Origin: Leadbettera azotonutricia ZAS-9
GTDB lineage: Bacteria > Spirochaetota > Spirochaetia > Treponematales > Breznakiellaceae
DNA: 64,000 bases
NCBI RefSeq assembly: GCF_000214355.1
Contig: NC_015577.1
Location: forward strand, 2,064,453 to 2,128,452
Direction: 5' to 3'
Both the position numbers and the translations under genes were made by a program. This document shows, in pieces, positions 1 to 9,424 of the stretch (its first letter is position 1; each line of letters begins with the position of its first letter). The notes under the pieces are model-generated. The model searched no databases. It was not told where the DNA came from and saw only the letters and a program-made list of their open reading frames with translations.

Positions 1-1
1 C

Positions 2-1489
2 ATGCCTTCCAAAAAGCCCGTCTCAGAGGAAATTGATACAACTTTACATGAAGAAGACAAAGTTCATTTAAAACCTTTCCTGGGCATGCGCCCCGGCATT
101 TATTTGGCGGGAATTTACAGCGTGCTTATCGTCCTGATCCTCTATTTTGCCCTCCTCTATCCGGGGATTTCAAAACCCGGCAGCGTGCTGGTTGTTGATT
201 CAGAGCCTTTCGGCGCAGCCATAAGGGTGGACGGTGTTTACATGGCCGCTGCCCCCTGCAGCGTGTTTGTCCCCAGGGGCATTCACCGCGTCGAAGCGGT
301 GCTTCCCGGTTTTGAGCCTTACCGCGTCGAGCTTGAAATAAAATCTCGCGCCTTTGCCTCCCTTTTTGCGCCTTTGAAGCTTCCCTTTAGGGCAGAGCTT
401 AAGCCCCTTGACCCTGCTGCCGCTTTTGTCAACGAGGCTGCTGATTTTGCGGCTTGGACTTTTGCGGGCGAGCCTACAGCATCCTATCAAATTCCTTTGA
501 GCCTTTCGGAGGGTGCATACCGCCTAGGCCCTTCAGCTTCCAACGGGGCGGTCTTTGACGCAATGGATAAGACCCTCAGGGCATCCGCCAGGTTCGCCGT
601 AACCCGCGCAAGTCTCAGGGATTTGGCGAGGGCCAAATTCCTTTTGGACAATCAGGGCCTCTCCCCTTCGCCATTGAGCCTTGTTTCTTCCGCCCAGGAT
701 ATCCTTGCTTTCCTCGGGGCGAACCCCGGCTCTGCCGCATGGCTGGCCGACACGCTCCAGGATAATGCAAGCTCGGAAATCGCAGAATCATCCTGGTACA
801 TGGGGGAAGTCGATTATGCTTCGACCCTGGGCAACCCAGGCGGGGCTGCAACCAGCAACGGGCCTGCTGTCCTGGGCCTCAACTTCAAGGAAATCTCCGG
901 CGGCGAATTTGTCCAGCCCGGCGCCTTTCCCCATAAGGCAAAAGTCGAAAATTTCTACCTGGCCGAAACTGAAATCACCGCCCCGGTCTGGGATCTTTTT
1001 CTGAATGAAAACCCAAAGTGGCGGCAGGAAAATACCGCAGAATTGATGAAACAGGGCCTTGTAAACTCCGATTACCTCAAAGTGGCGGAGTTTCAGGATC
1101 TGAACCGCAATCCTCCTGCGGCCGGCATTCCCGGGATCTCCTGGCACGCTGCCAGGGCATTCTGCCAATGGCTCACTGCCAAACTTCCCCCCGCCTATTC
1201 AAAATGGGAAGCCAGGCTCCCCACGGAGGCTGAATGGGAGTATGCTGCCGGGGCCGGGATTGGCATGCAGGGGGCTTATTGGGAATGGTGCGAGGATTCC
1301 TACGCACCCCTGGATTTTTTCCCCGACCCTGCATCAATTTCCAATAATTTGTCGCCTGAGAAATCGGTAAAGGGCGGCGCCTGGATTAGCCCCTCAGGCT
1401 CCGTGGCTACCGAAACCCGGGGTTCCCTGCCCCCTTATTCCTGCTCCGCATTTGTCTCATTCAGGCCGGCACTGGGGGCAAAACCATGA
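2..1489 (+). CDS. PEGA and SUMF1-like (formylglycine-generating enzyme family) membrane protein
   Basis: A 495-residue protein whose ATG is at the second base of the window, so a longer start upstream cannot be excluded. Residues about 33-53 form one strong hydrophobic segment, followed by a PEGA-like domain (about 60-115, with VVDSEPFGAAIRVDG and a PCSVFVPRGIHRVE strand pair). PEGA domains are usually surface or periplasmic. The C-terminal part (about 290-495) has features of the SUMF1/FGE-sulfatase fold: FYLAETEITAPVWDLF, ARLPTEAEWEYAAG, and a final KGGAWISPSG. Many bacterial SUMF1 proteins of this type are not true formylglycine generators, and I cannot assign a substrate. The stop overlaps the smpB start by 4 bases, implying co-transcription. 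Confidence 0.8.
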   Translation: MPSKKPVSEEIDTTLHEEDKVHLKPFLGMRPGIYLAGIYSVLIVLILYFALLYPGISKPGSVLVVDSEPFGAAIRVDGVYMAAAPCSVFVPRGIHRVEAVLPGFEPYRVELEIKSRAFASLFAPLKLPFRAELKPLDPAAAFVNEAADFAAWTFAGEPTASYQIPLSLSEGAYRLGPSASNGAVFDAMDKTLRASARFAVTRASLRDLARAKFLLDNQGLSPSPLSLVSSAQDILAFLGANPGSAAWLADTLQDNASSEIAESSWYMGEVDYASTLGNPGGAATSNGPAVLGLNFKEISGGEFVQPGAFPHKAKVENFYLAETEITAPVWDLFLNENPKWRQENTAELMKQGLVNSDYLKVAEFQDLNRNPPAAGIPGISWHAARAFCQWLTAKLPPAYSKWEARLPTEAEWEYAAGAGIGMQGAYWEWCEDSYAPLDFFPDPASISNNLSPEKSVKGGAWISPSGSVATETRGSLPPYSCSAFVSFRPALGAKP

Positions 1490-1944
1490 GCGAGGGGATC
1501 AAGATCATTGCCACAAACCGCAGGGCAAGGCACGACTACAGCGTGGACGATACCTATGAATGCGGCATAGAACTCGAGGGGACAGAGGTCAAATCCTTTA
1601 GGGACGGGAAAATCTCCTTCCCCGACGCTTGGGCCGAGGTACTGGACGGGCAGGTCTGGCTCAGATCCCTCAGGGTGGCTGAAAACCCCTTTTCCTCCAT
1701 ATTCAACCATGATCCTGACAGGAAGAAGCGGCTCCTCCTCCATAAAGACGAGATAAAGCGGCTGGCCCGCAAAACCGAGGAAAAGGGCTATACACTTATA
1801 CCCCTTTCGTTCTATTTTAAGAAAAGCCGGGTCAAAGTTGAACTGGGCCTCTGCAAGGGCAAAAAGATGTTCGACAAAAGAGCCGATATTCGGGACAGGG
1901 ATGTTGAGCGGGATTTAGCCAGGGAATTCAGGAGACACCACTAG
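1486..1944 (+). CDS. smpB: SsrA-binding protein SmpB
   Basis: A 152-residue protein of the usual SmpB length. It binds tmRNA and delivers it to stalled ribosomes for trans-translation. The family signatures are clear: IIATNRRARHDY near the start, GIELEGTEVKSFRDGKIS (residues about 27-44), HKDEIKRL, GYTLIPLSFYFK, VKVELGLCKGKK and the basic tail ending in RRHH. It overlaps the PEGA/SUMF1 gene by 4 bases (ATGA), so it is probably translated from the same message. I looked for a neighbouring tmRNA gene and saw none. Confidence 0.97.
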   Translation: MSEGIKIIATNRRARHDYSVDDTYECGIELEGTEVKSFRDGKISFPDAWAEVLDGQVWLRSLRVAENPFSSIFNHDPDRKKRLLLHKDEIKRLARKTEEKGYTLIPLSFYFKKSRVKVELGLCKGKKMFDKRADIRDRDVERDLAREFRRHH

Positions 1945-2019
1945 CTGATTTGCACCAACCCGCCAATAGCATTGTTTTTTTAAGAGAATGGGGATAGTAT
2001 CGTAGCAGAAATTAAATTT

Positions 2020-2886
2020 ATGAGAAAAAGGCTATTGCCATTTTTGGCGGCGGTTTTTTTTCCGTTCCTTGCATACTCGCAGGAATCCAAGCCGATAATC
2101 CGGTTCAGCCCTTTTTTTACCAAGGGCATAGGCATAGAAGAAACTCGCTTCATCGAATCCCTTATCCAGTCCTACCTCAGCGATTTTGGGGATGTGGTAA
2201 ACTTTTTTGACTCTTCCCTGCCCCAGGATTTTTCCGGCACAGGGGCTTTGCCCGATACATGGACAAAAGCCCCCGATTATGTGCTGACCGGCAGCATATA
2301 CCTCGAGCCTGATGGCAGGATCTTCACCCTGGAAGTCCACAATACCGTCTCGGGGGATACCCTAAGCTCCACCACCGTGCACCGCACTGCAAGCGATTTG
2401 GCCCTTAAAGCCCGCTCCCTGGTGGAAAACGTATTTTCCTCCCCGGTGATGGCCGCAAAAGCTTCCCCAGAGGCTAAAGAGGCCCCTGCCGAACGCCCCG
2501 AGCCCATCACTGAAACAGCTGTAATCGGTACCTGGCGGGGGGAATCGGGCATTGAGATGATACGTCTCCAGCAGGGCGGCCGGGGTGTGGCTTTCTTCTC
2601 CTCGGGGGCCCAAATGAACCTTAGCTATACCATCGAGAACAACACCCTTAAGGTACGCCAAAATTCGCCCAATACCGAGCGTTACTATTATCCCCTGCCC
2701 TACGGGGTGGCAAAGCAGCTCAGCGCCGAGGCAGGCCCTATGGTTTGGGAACTCTACCTGTACTCGGGGGGCGCCCACCTTAAAGGGGTCAAGATCTCGG
2801 CAGAGGCCAAGGTTGAAGGCAATCTTTTGGTGGAAATAAACCCCGAAGCCTCCAGGGATACCAAGTGGACCCGGAGCATGCGGTAA
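2020..2886 (+). CDS. secreted protein of unknown function, lipocalin-like C-terminal part
   Basis: A 288-residue protein with a classical N-terminal signal peptide: MRKRLLPFLAAVFFPFLAYS, then Q. The N-terminal half (FSPFFTKGIGIEETRFIESLIQ, later PDYVLTGSIYLEPDGR and VLVENVF-like helices) has the layout of small periplasmic proteins that set up a family-wide TolB/LpoB-like fold. The C-terminal part (VIGTWRGESGIEMIRLQQGG) resembles a small beta-barrel or lipocalin-like module. I do not recognise a specific family. It stands alone, with 75 bases to smpB and converging on the FtsB-like gene only 4 bases away. Confidence 0.65.
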   Translation: MRKRLLPFLAAVFFPFLAYSQESKPIIRFSPFFTKGIGIEETRFIESLIQSYLSDFGDVVNFFDSSLPQDFSGTGALPDTWTKAPDYVLTGSIYLEPDGRIFTLEVHNTVSGDTLSSTTVHRTASDLALKARSLVENVFSSPVMAAKASPEAKEAPAERPEPITETAVIGTWRGESGIEMIRLQQGGRGVAFFSSGAQMNLSYTIENNTLKVRQNSPNTERYYYPLPYGVAKQLSAEAGPMVWELYLYSGGAHLKGVKISAEAKVEGNLLVEINPEASRDTKWTRSMR

Positions 2887-2890
2887 TTTT

Positions 2891-3331
2891 TTATCTGCTT
2901 TTCAGGTAATTGAGGAAGTCGTAGGCGCCAAAACAAATCAGCAATGTAAGGACCGCGAAAAAGGAAAAAATGCGCAAAAACCTGTCGGGGGTATGCTCCG
3001 GGGGTATGGCGGTCACTATGCGGCCTGGAGAAGCTGTCATTTTAGGAGTATTGCCCAGGCCCACTATGCGTATGAACTTTTCGTCAGAGCGGGCAAAGCC
3101 CTGTTCCCGGGCATAGACCGCCAGGGTATCCCTGTCGTAGAGCAGGGCGTCTTTGGTGTTTCCAAGATCGTGGTTTATAACCATCAGCTCTTCAACATTG
3201 GCTTTTTCCTTGTCCAATTCAGCTTCAAGCTGGCTGTAGGCCCTGAAGCCCTTGGGCCCTGAATTTGCGGAAAAAAGCGCATAGATAAGGACCCCAACCC
3301 AGAGGGCGATGAGGTATTTTGCTGCTCTCAT
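2891..3331 (-). CDS. FtsB/DivIC-like septum formation protein
   Basis: A 146-residue protein with an N-terminal membrane helix (about 5-21) followed by a coiled coil (residues about 33-60, AELDKEKANVEELMVINHDL) and the short DTLAVYAREQGFARSDEKFIR segment typical of the FtsB/DivIC (septum formation initiator) family. FtsB-type proteins bridge divisome components across the inner membrane. Unusually, a second hydrophobic helix lies near the C-terminus (about 118-138), so both termini may be anchored or cytoplasmic. It converges with the upstream gene. The family call is good; the role in division is inferred. Confidence 0.7.
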   Translation of the reverse strand: MRAAKYLIALWVGVLIYALFSANSGPKGFRAYSQLEAELDKEKANVEELMVINHDLGNTKDALLYDRDTLAVYAREQGFARSDEKFIRIVGLGNTPKMTASPGRIVTAIPPEHTPDRFLRIFSFFAVLTLLICFGAYDFLNYLKSR

Positions 3332-3470
3332 TATCTCAATTAACGGATACTTCTCCCTGTTTCTTGAGCCATCGCTGCAGGATTGACAACAGGAAAAAGC
3401 TCGGGCTAAGCTTTATAATAGGAGTAGCCGATATTCACTATAACTGTAATCATAAAAGCGGGAGCGGTTC

Positions 3471-5489
3471 ATGGCAAATGACAAAAAACCATCAATATAC
3501 TACGATCGGGGAACCATAGGGTCCTCGGATGAGTTGGACGAATACGGGGTCTGGGTCAAGAGCGAACCTCAGGATCTGTCCTCTTCGGGGGCCGACAGCC
3601 AGGAAGCCCTGGACGAAACCGATGTAGGATCTACCGATATTTTTGACGAAATATCAGCGGATTTTACGGACATTACCCCGGACATGCCTGAGGCAGAAGA
3701 AACGGCTGACGAGGAATCAATTGATATTGAAGATTCCGACGGGCTGGCCGATCTGGATTTGCCTGATCTGGATCTCCCCGCAGGGGATGATTTCTCCGCT
3801 TTTGACGTGCCAGAAGCTGAAATCACGGAAGACGAAACAGACGAGGCGCCGGCAATAGATAACGGCCTGGACCTCGTTGACAGCTCTTCTGATTTGGACA
3901 TGGAAATTCCTGAAATGGATTTTGAGGATTTTGCCGACGAAACCACTGAAAAAGCCAGCGACGAAAGCGCGGACCTGGGCTTTGCCGAAGTTTCCCTTGA
4001 CGATCTTTCGGACGAGGGCGACAATGCTTCCTTTGACGAGTCGATTTCCCTGGACGAGCCCGAGCTTTCAGAGCCGCTTCCCGAAGCTGCCGCCGAGCCT
4101 GCCGGAGGGCATGGGGAAACATCTGCTTCCCAGGAGCTTTCTACCCAGCTCCTCATGAAGATCGCAAACGAGCTTGCCTCCATACGGACCGAGCTGTCCT
4201 CCCTTAAAAAAGATTTTGCAGGCTTCAAAACCGAAAGCGCCCCATCCGGCAGTCCTGCCGATCGCGGCTTCTTCAATCAGGAAGAAGACGACGAAAAAAT
4301 AGCCCTCACAGGGGACGAGATGGACACCATCCTCAATGTCGAGGAGACCGATGAGGTCGAAGACACTGAGATAAAAGGCGGCTTCTTTGATGAAGAAGAA
4401 GACGAGACCATTTCGCTTACCGGCGATGAGCTGGACAATATCCTCAATACCGCGGATTTTACGGAAGAAGCGGGGGCGGATGCCACGGACGAAAGTTTCA
4501 ATCTGGATGATTTAGGGATCGAGGAAGCTGCCGAACCGCCCGCCGAAATTCCGGCGGAGTCTCCCGAGGAGACAATAGACGACCTCGATCTGGATATAAA
4601 CCTGGAAGAGACTGACCTTGACGAACTTGCCGGTGAAACCGCCTTTGATCAGGGTCTCGATGACATGGGCCCCGGTATCGCCGACAGCTTCGAAGAATCC
4701 ATCGAACCCATAGAATTGGATGTCCCCAATGAGCTTAAGCAGCTTCAGGAAGAAGGGGCCCAGCCCATGACTCCTGCTCCGGAGCCCCAGGACACCAGCT
4801 ACCTCGAAGAGGATCCCCTTTCCGGTGAAACCTTTGATGAAGAATCCCTCGATCTTTCGGAAGCAGTAATCGATGAGCCTGATCTTTCCGGAGAAATTCA
4901 GGACAACCCCATCGAGGAACCTTCCCTGGACGATATTTCCATTGATCTTGATATAGGGCTGGAAGACAGCGAAACCACTCCTGCCGAAGAGCCTGAAGAA
5001 GCATTTGAAGAACTGGAAATTCCAACAGAAGAATTCAGCCTTGATGCCGGCGAGGAGATCGAATTCCCCCTGGAGGAAGAGGAGGAAATCCCTGTTTCCC
5101 CTGAAGCTGTTCATGATGAAACTGCCTCTGCGGAAAACGCGGAAGAGGATCTTGCATTGATCCCGGAAGGCTTTGTGGTGGAAGCTGACGAAAGCCAGGG
5201 TGATGCTGAAGTCAGCGCGGACGACGATGCCCTGACCCCGGATGATTTTGCCATTCCCGATGAAACTGCGGTGGAAGATATAATCGAAGAAGTGACTGCC
5301 GATGCAGCAAGCGACGACAGTCCGGGCCCCGGCGGCATACCTTCCCATCTTAAGCAGGAACTCAAAACCGTGCTTTCCTATATGGATCAGCTTCTCGAAT
5401 CCCTGCCTGATGAAAAAATAGAAGAGTTTGCCCGTTCCCAATATTTCGACACCTATAAAAAACTCTTCAAAGAATTAGGGCTTGTATAA
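3471..5489 (+). CDS. highly acidic low-complexity protein with LTGDE motifs
   Basis: A 672-residue protein made mostly of Asp, Glu, Ser and hydrophobic spacers, with no signal peptide or membrane segment. A short coiled coil (QLLMKIANELASIRTELSSL, about residues 226-245) is followed by two related motifs, GFFNQEEDDEKIALTGDEMD and GFFDEEEDETISLTGDELD, each ending in a conserved ILN. The last 50 residues fold differently: SHLKQELKTVLSYMDQLLES then a helical YFDTYKKLFKELGLV end. A large acidic, probably unstructured scaffold with a structured tail is the best description. The next gene starts one base after its stop. No function is claimed. Confidence 0.7.
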   Translation: MANDKKPSIYYDRGTIGSSDELDEYGVWVKSEPQDLSSSGADSQEALDETDVGSTDIFDEISADFTDITPDMPEAEETADEESIDIEDSDGLADLDLPDLDLPAGDDFSAFDVPEAEITEDETDEAPAIDNGLDLVDSSSDLDMEIPEMDFEDFADETTEKASDESADLGFAEVSLDDLSDEGDNASFDESISLDEPELSEPLPEAAAEPAGGHGETSASQELSTQLLMKIANELASIRTELSSLKKDFAGFKTESAPSGSPADRGFFNQEEDDEKIALTGDEMDTILNVEETDEVEDTEIKGGFFDEEEDETISLTGDELDNILNTADFTEEAGADATDESFNLDDLGIEEAAEPPAEIPAESPEETIDDLDLDINLEETDLDELAGETAFDQGLDDMGPGIADSFEESIEPIELDVPNELKQLQEEGAQPMTPAPEPQDTSYLEEDPLSGETFDEESLDLSEAVIDEPDLSGEIQDNPIEEPSLDDISIDLDIGLEDSETTPAEEPEEAFEELEIPTEEFSLDAGEEIEFPLEEEEEIPVSPEAVHDETASAENAEEDLALIPEGFVVEADESQGDAEVSADDDALTPDDFAIPDETAVEDIIEEVTADAASDDSPGPGGIPSHLKQELKTVLSYMDQLLESLPDEKIEEFARSQYFDTYKKLFKELGLV

Positions 5490-5490
5490 T

Positions 5491-6348
5491 ATGGGGCTTT
5501 TAAGCAAAGCGGACAGAGCAAGCATAGATACCCAGCCTGCTGCCGATTTGGACCAAATGGGAAAAGCCCTCCGCGACAGGATACGAAGGCTTCCCCCGAA
5601 AAAGACAGCCCCTTATACGGCTTTAAGCCTGATGAAAGCCTATAGCTCTTTTCAGGCTGGCATCTGCCTTTCCTTAAGGAAGGGGGTTTATACAAGCTAT
5701 GCCTCTGTTGGCCTGGGCATTGAAAAAATCAATATAGATGCAGAAAAATTGTATACCCCTCAAAATGCTTCATCCAAATACTTCAAGCTTGATCAAAGCG
5801 AAACACTTGGAGTAAAGTACCTGGATTCTGATATCTCCATTTGGATCTTTCCCCTAGACAAAGAACACCCCTGGGGTGCTGTGCTGCTATTGGGGGCTGA
5901 TGGTGCCTCGCTTTTTAACCCCGAACCCATAGCCATAATCCTTGAAGGCATTCAGGATATTATCAACCCTCAAATAGACAAAATCATTCAGAGGGATTCA
6001 AAATTTTCCGCTGAAAGAAGCAGCGCTTCCAAGACAGATGAGATAGAAGCAACTATAAAGCAATACCATAAAACCAATCCTGCTTTTTCGGGGATTCTTG
6101 TAGAGCTGCCGAAAACCATCAACGAAGAAGATAAAAAGGGGGTTCCCCTGAAGATTTCGCATATGGTTTCCCTTTTTGGCATTGCGGCCCCCTTTCCTTC
6201 CAACCACAGCCTTATATTGATACCAAGGCAGGCGGACAGAGATTTAATAGCCCACAGGCTAAAAAACAGCCTTAAGACAAATATCCTGGCGGCCTTCGAT
6301 GCAGACAGCCCCGAAGAAGCCTTAAAAACCCTGCAACCCTTCCTTTAG
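5491..6348 (+). CDS. conserved hypothetical protein, partner of the acidic protein
   Basis: About 285 residues. I chose the ATG at 5491 over an upstream TTG, because the ATG follows the stop of the acidic-protein gene by one base, and a coupled start is plausible. The N-terminus has a basic helix (MGKALRDRIRRLPPKK). The middle (KLDQSETLGVKYLDSD, IWIFPLDKEHPWGAVLLLG) looks like a small alpha/beta sensor-like fold, and the C-terminal quarter ends in a helical LKNSLKTNILAAFDADSPEE. There are no catalytic motifs I can name. It sits between the acidic protein and two DUF115 proteins on one strand with near-zero spacing, so the four probably form one operon. Confidence 0.65.
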   Translation: MGLLSKADRASIDTQPAADLDQMGKALRDRIRRLPPKKTAPYTALSLMKAYSSFQAGICLSLRKGVYTSYASVGLGIEKINIDAEKLYTPQNASSKYFKLDQSETLGVKYLDSDISIWIFPLDKEHPWGAVLLLGADGASLFNPEPIAIILEGIQDIINPQIDKIIQRDSKFSAERSSASKTDEIEATIKQYHKTNPAFSGILVELPKTINEEDKKGVPLKISHMVSLFGIAAPFPSNHSLILIPRQADRDLIAHRLKNSLKTNILAAFDADSPEEALKTLQPFL

Positions 6349-6351
6349 GCC

Positions 6352-7791
6352 ATGCAACAGGGGAATATAAAGTCCTTACATTCCCGCTATAATCCCCATG
6401 GGGAAGCGGAAAAATACCTTAACACTCTTGCATTTAATCCAAAAGTAAAAGTTTTTCTTTTAATTGAACCGGGATTAGGGTACCTTGTTCCCCTGTTGCG
6501 AAAGAGGAATCAGAAGGCGAAAATCTTGGCCCTGCATGCTGCCAATCCTGCCCAATTCGGGAATTATCCAAAAGAGAACCGGCCCGATGCTTCCTGGCTG
6601 CCCGAATCACAACTTTCCCTGCAAGAATTCCTGGAAAGCGAAATTCCCGATTTAGAGGGAGCTGAAATAAAGGTAATTGAATGGAGGCCTAGCCTCAGTC
6701 TTTATGGGGAATCCTATGTGCAGCTGCTTTCGGAAGCTGCAAAATTTATTAAGCGTATTGATGCTAATGCCAGGACAGTAAAAGCATTTGGTTTGAAATG
6801 GTTTAAAAATTTTTTCAGGAATATCAATATAATTGGCCAGGCTGTTTTTCCCGTAACTCTGGATTTCCCCATAGTCATGACAGGCGCAGGGCCCGGGCTT
6901 GAAGACACTATTCCGTTAATACGTGAAAACCGTTCAGCCTTGTTTGTGCTGGCTGTATCATCTTCTGTTGCATCGTTGAAAGCGGCAGGCATAAAACCTG
7001 ATTTAGTGCTTGGCACTGACGGTGGAAACTGGGCTTTGCTCCACTTCCATGAATGTTTCAGGGGGGAAGCGTCAAACCAGGCTATTGCGGCTTCGTTGAG
7101 CGCAGCCCTGCCCTCCCAATGCGGGGAATCCCCTGTCTTGACGATCAGCGACTCCAGCCTCTGGCAGGATCTTGTTTTAAAAGGCCTTGGGATACCCTAT
7201 ATCAGCCTGGCCCAGAGGGGGACTGTCACGGCTACGGCACTGGATCTTGCTTTTTATCTTACCAGGGGCACTGTTTTTTTTACCGGTGTGGATCTTTCAA
7301 ATAAGGATATCAGAACCCATGCCAGGCCTTACAGTTTTGATATGCTTTGGGAAGAAAAATCCTGCCGGCTTAACCCTTTTTATTCGCAAATTTTCAGCCG
7401 TTCCGAGGATATAAAAACAGGGGGAAGCCATTCTATCTATGCATCCTGGTTTAAAACCCAACTTGAAGCCTATCCCAAGCGCCTTTATTCCCTTGGCCCG
7501 AACAATCCTGTTTTTGAAAATCTTGCTGTTTCCTCCCTTGGCAAAGCCCTTGAAGCAAAAGGAAATTCCCTTTCCCCTATTAAAACAAAAACACTTAGTT
7601 TCCCCGAAAATCCCGCAAAAACGGGGGCTAAGATATTAAAATCCGCATTGATAAACCCATTGTACACTGCAAGGCTTATAGAAGAATTGTGCCCTTTACT
7701 TTGCCCTGAAGAAGCGCCCATTTCCCTGGATGAATTGGGAGAATCCCTAATGGCGGTGCTTAAACCTTATTGGGGGCAGGGACGTGAATAG
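6352..7791 (+). CDS. DUF115 / Maf-type motility-associated protein (first of two)
   Basis: A 479-residue protein with the DUF115 core in the middle: FPIVMTGAGPGLEDTIPLI (about residues 174-192), LAVSSSVASLKAAGIKPDLVLGTDGG and a later FFTGVDLSN. DUF115 proteins include the flagellin-modifying Maf proteins, and the domain is related to 6-hydroxymethylpterin pyrophosphokinase MptE. In flagellated bacteria they transfer nonulosonic-acid-type sugars to flagellin, which would suit a spirochaete. Here that is inference from the family only. Its stop overlaps the next DUF115 gene by 8 bases. Confidence 0.82.
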   Translation: MQQGNIKSLHSRYNPHGEAEKYLNTLAFNPKVKVFLLIEPGLGYLVPLLRKRNQKAKILALHAANPAQFGNYPKENRPDASWLPESQLSLQEFLESEIPDLEGAEIKVIEWRPSLSLYGESYVQLLSEAAKFIKRIDANARTVKAFGLKWFKNFFRNINIIGQAVFPVTLDFPIVMTGAGPGLEDTIPLIRENRSALFVLAVSSSVASLKAAGIKPDLVLGTDGGNWALLHFHECFRGEASNQAIAASLSAALPSQCGESPVLTISDSSLWQDLVLKGLGIPYISLAQRGTVTATALDLAFYLTRGTVFFTGVDLSNKDIRTHARPYSFDMLWEEKSCRLNPFYSQIFSRSEDIKTGGSHSIYASWFKTQLEAYPKRLYSLGPNNPVFENLAVSSLGKALEAKGNSLSPIKTKTLSFPENPAKTGAKILKSALINPLYTARLIEELCPLLCPEEAPISLDELGESLMAVLKPYWGQGRE

Positions 7792-9424
7792 ACAGTATTT
7801 ATTTGAACGAAACATGCTGGCTTTATCAGGCAAGGACGCTTCCCTTTGTTCAAGGCTTTCTGCGGCCGAGACCACCCGGGGGTATTACCGTTTCCTCGAA
7901 TCCCGGAGCGGTGAAACCATTCCCGCCCGGGTGGATGCTTCGGGCTCGGCCCACCCCCTCCATTCCCTGATTGATCCCGAACGGGAAGGCAAACGGCTCA
8001 TGGAAACCCTTGGCAATGAAGGCCTCGTTATGCTCCTGGGTCTGGGGGGCGGTTTTTCGGCCCAGGCAGCCCTTGAAAGGGAAGAAACATCCCTTGTTTT
8101 GGTCATTGAATACAACATTGACAGTGTTGCTGAACTTCTTGCGTCAAAAGATTATGTTGCCTTGTTTCAGGATCCCCGTTTTCATCTCCTGGTTGATCCC
8201 GACCCTGAAATCCTTGAAGAATACATACTCGATATTTACCAGCCCGTGCTTTCGGGAGGAATCAGGACCTTCCCTCTCAGGGCAAGGACTGAATATGAAA
8301 AAGAAGCTTTTATTGGCGCAGGGGAGGCTGTTGAATCGGCACTGGAAAAAATCTCCGCCGACTATTCAGTCCAGGCTTATTTTGGCACCCGCTGGTTTTC
8401 CAATGTCATACGGAACCTTAAAAAAGCAGAAAACTCCCCCAGCCCCCTGTCGCCCATACGCAGGGCTGCTGTTGCCGCCGCAGGGCCTTCGCTCAATATT
8501 CAAATTCCGGAAATAAAAGAAAAGCGCAAGAATTTTTTTCTGATAGCCGCAGACACAAGCCTCCCTGCGCTTGTAACAGAAGGCATTATACCTGATGCGG
8601 TGGTTTCTATAGATTGCCAGCATATTTCCTATTATCATTTCATGGAGGGGCTTCCTGAAGAAACCCTCCTCTTTCTGGATTTGGCAAGCCCTCCCCTGAT
8701 AGCGTCACGCTCAAAAGAACCCCATTTCTTTTCGGGCGGCCATCCCCTTACAAGGTATATTTCCAGGGCATGGCGCTCATTTCCCGAGCTGGATACATCA
8801 GGCGCCAATGTCACCTATGCCGCGCTTTCCCTGGCAGAAAAATTGGGCGCCCAGGCAATCGAAGTCTACGGCGCGGATTTCTCATACCCGTCGGGCCTTA
8901 GTTACGCCAGGGGGACATATATTCACCCGTATTTTGAAATACGCCAGAACAGGCTTTCTTCACTTGAATCGCTTCATTCAAATTTTCTTTACAGAAGCCC
9001 TTTGGAAAAGAAAATAAAATCCGATGGTTCCTGGTATTACGAAACAAAATCATTAAAATTTTACCGTGAGAAGCTTGAAGGAAAAAGCCTTTTGATGAAC
9101 CCCGAAATAATCCCTGCCATGGGCATAGGGGCGCCCATCAATATTGCCGCCAAAAACAGGACCTATGCCATGAGCCGGGACCTAAGCATCTTTTCCCAGG
9201 GCCCCGCCCGCATGAAGGCGGAAAAATTCCTTGCCCTCTACAGGCAGGCAATTGAAGCCCTTCCCCCCATCGGGAAAGATCTCAAAGATGAGGAACAAAC
9301 CATACTCACCACCCTGCTCCCTGCTGCGGCTGCCTTTAAACGGAGAATGCCATTATTGAAGCCTTACGAGCTCATTGAAGAAACAAAAGCCTGGTGCATC
9401 AAAGAGATAGATTCCGCCTTATAA
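7784..9424 (+). CDS. DUF115 / Maf-type motility-associated protein (second of two)
   Basis: A 546-residue DUF115 paralogue starting with GTG inside the end of the preceding gene. It has an N-terminal Rossmann-like part (LVMLLGLGGGFSAQAALER, about residues 82-100), then the core: AAVAAAGPSLNIQIPEI, FFLIAADTSLPALVTEGIIPDAVVSIDCQ, and IEVYGADFSYPSGLSYARGTY. It is probably a glycosyltransferase-like protein acting on flagellin or another surface substrate, by family. The two copies differ enough to be paralogues with distinct jobs and not a recent duplication. It converges with the MEMO gene and overlaps it by 6 bases. Confidence 0.82.
   Translation: MNRQYLFERNMLALSGKDASLCSRLSAAETTRGYYRFLESRSGETIPARVDASGSAHPLHSLIDPEREGKRLMETLGNEGLVMLLGLGGGFSAQAALEREETSLVLVIEYNIDSVAELLASKDYVALFQDPRFHLLVDPDPEILEEYILDIYQPVLSGGIRTFPLRARTEYEKEAFIGAGEAVESALEKISADYSVQAYFGTRWFSNVIRNLKKAENSPSPLSPIRRAAVAAAGPSLNIQIPEIKEKRKNFFLIAADTSLPALVTEGIIPDAVVSIDCQHISYYHFMEGLPEETLLFLDLASPPLIASRSKEPHFFSGGHPLTRYISRAWRSFPELDTSGANVTYAALSLAEKLGAQAIEVYGADFSYPSGLSYARGTYIHPYFEIRQNRLSSLESLHSNFLYRSPLEKKIKSDGSWYYETKSLKFYREKLEGKSLLMNPEIIPAMGIGAPINIAAKNRTYAMSRDLSIFSQGPARMKAEKFLALYRQAIEALPPIGKDLKDEEQTILTTLLPAAAAFKRRMPLLKPYELIEETKAWCIKEIDSAL

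Noticed and set aside
1945-2019. tmRNA gene next to smpB
   Set aside because: The gap is only 75 bases and has no tRNA-like ends or tag reading frame.
3383-3419. TTGACA and TATAAT ahead of the acidic-protein gene as a promoter
   Set aside because: The two boxes are 25 bases apart, too far for a sigma-70 promoter; the -10 alone may still be used.
3569-5441. Long open frames on the minus strand opposite the acidic protein
   Set aside because: They are mirror frames of Asp/Glu/Ser-rich codons, with Ser-rich or Arg-rich low-complexity products and no ribosome sites.
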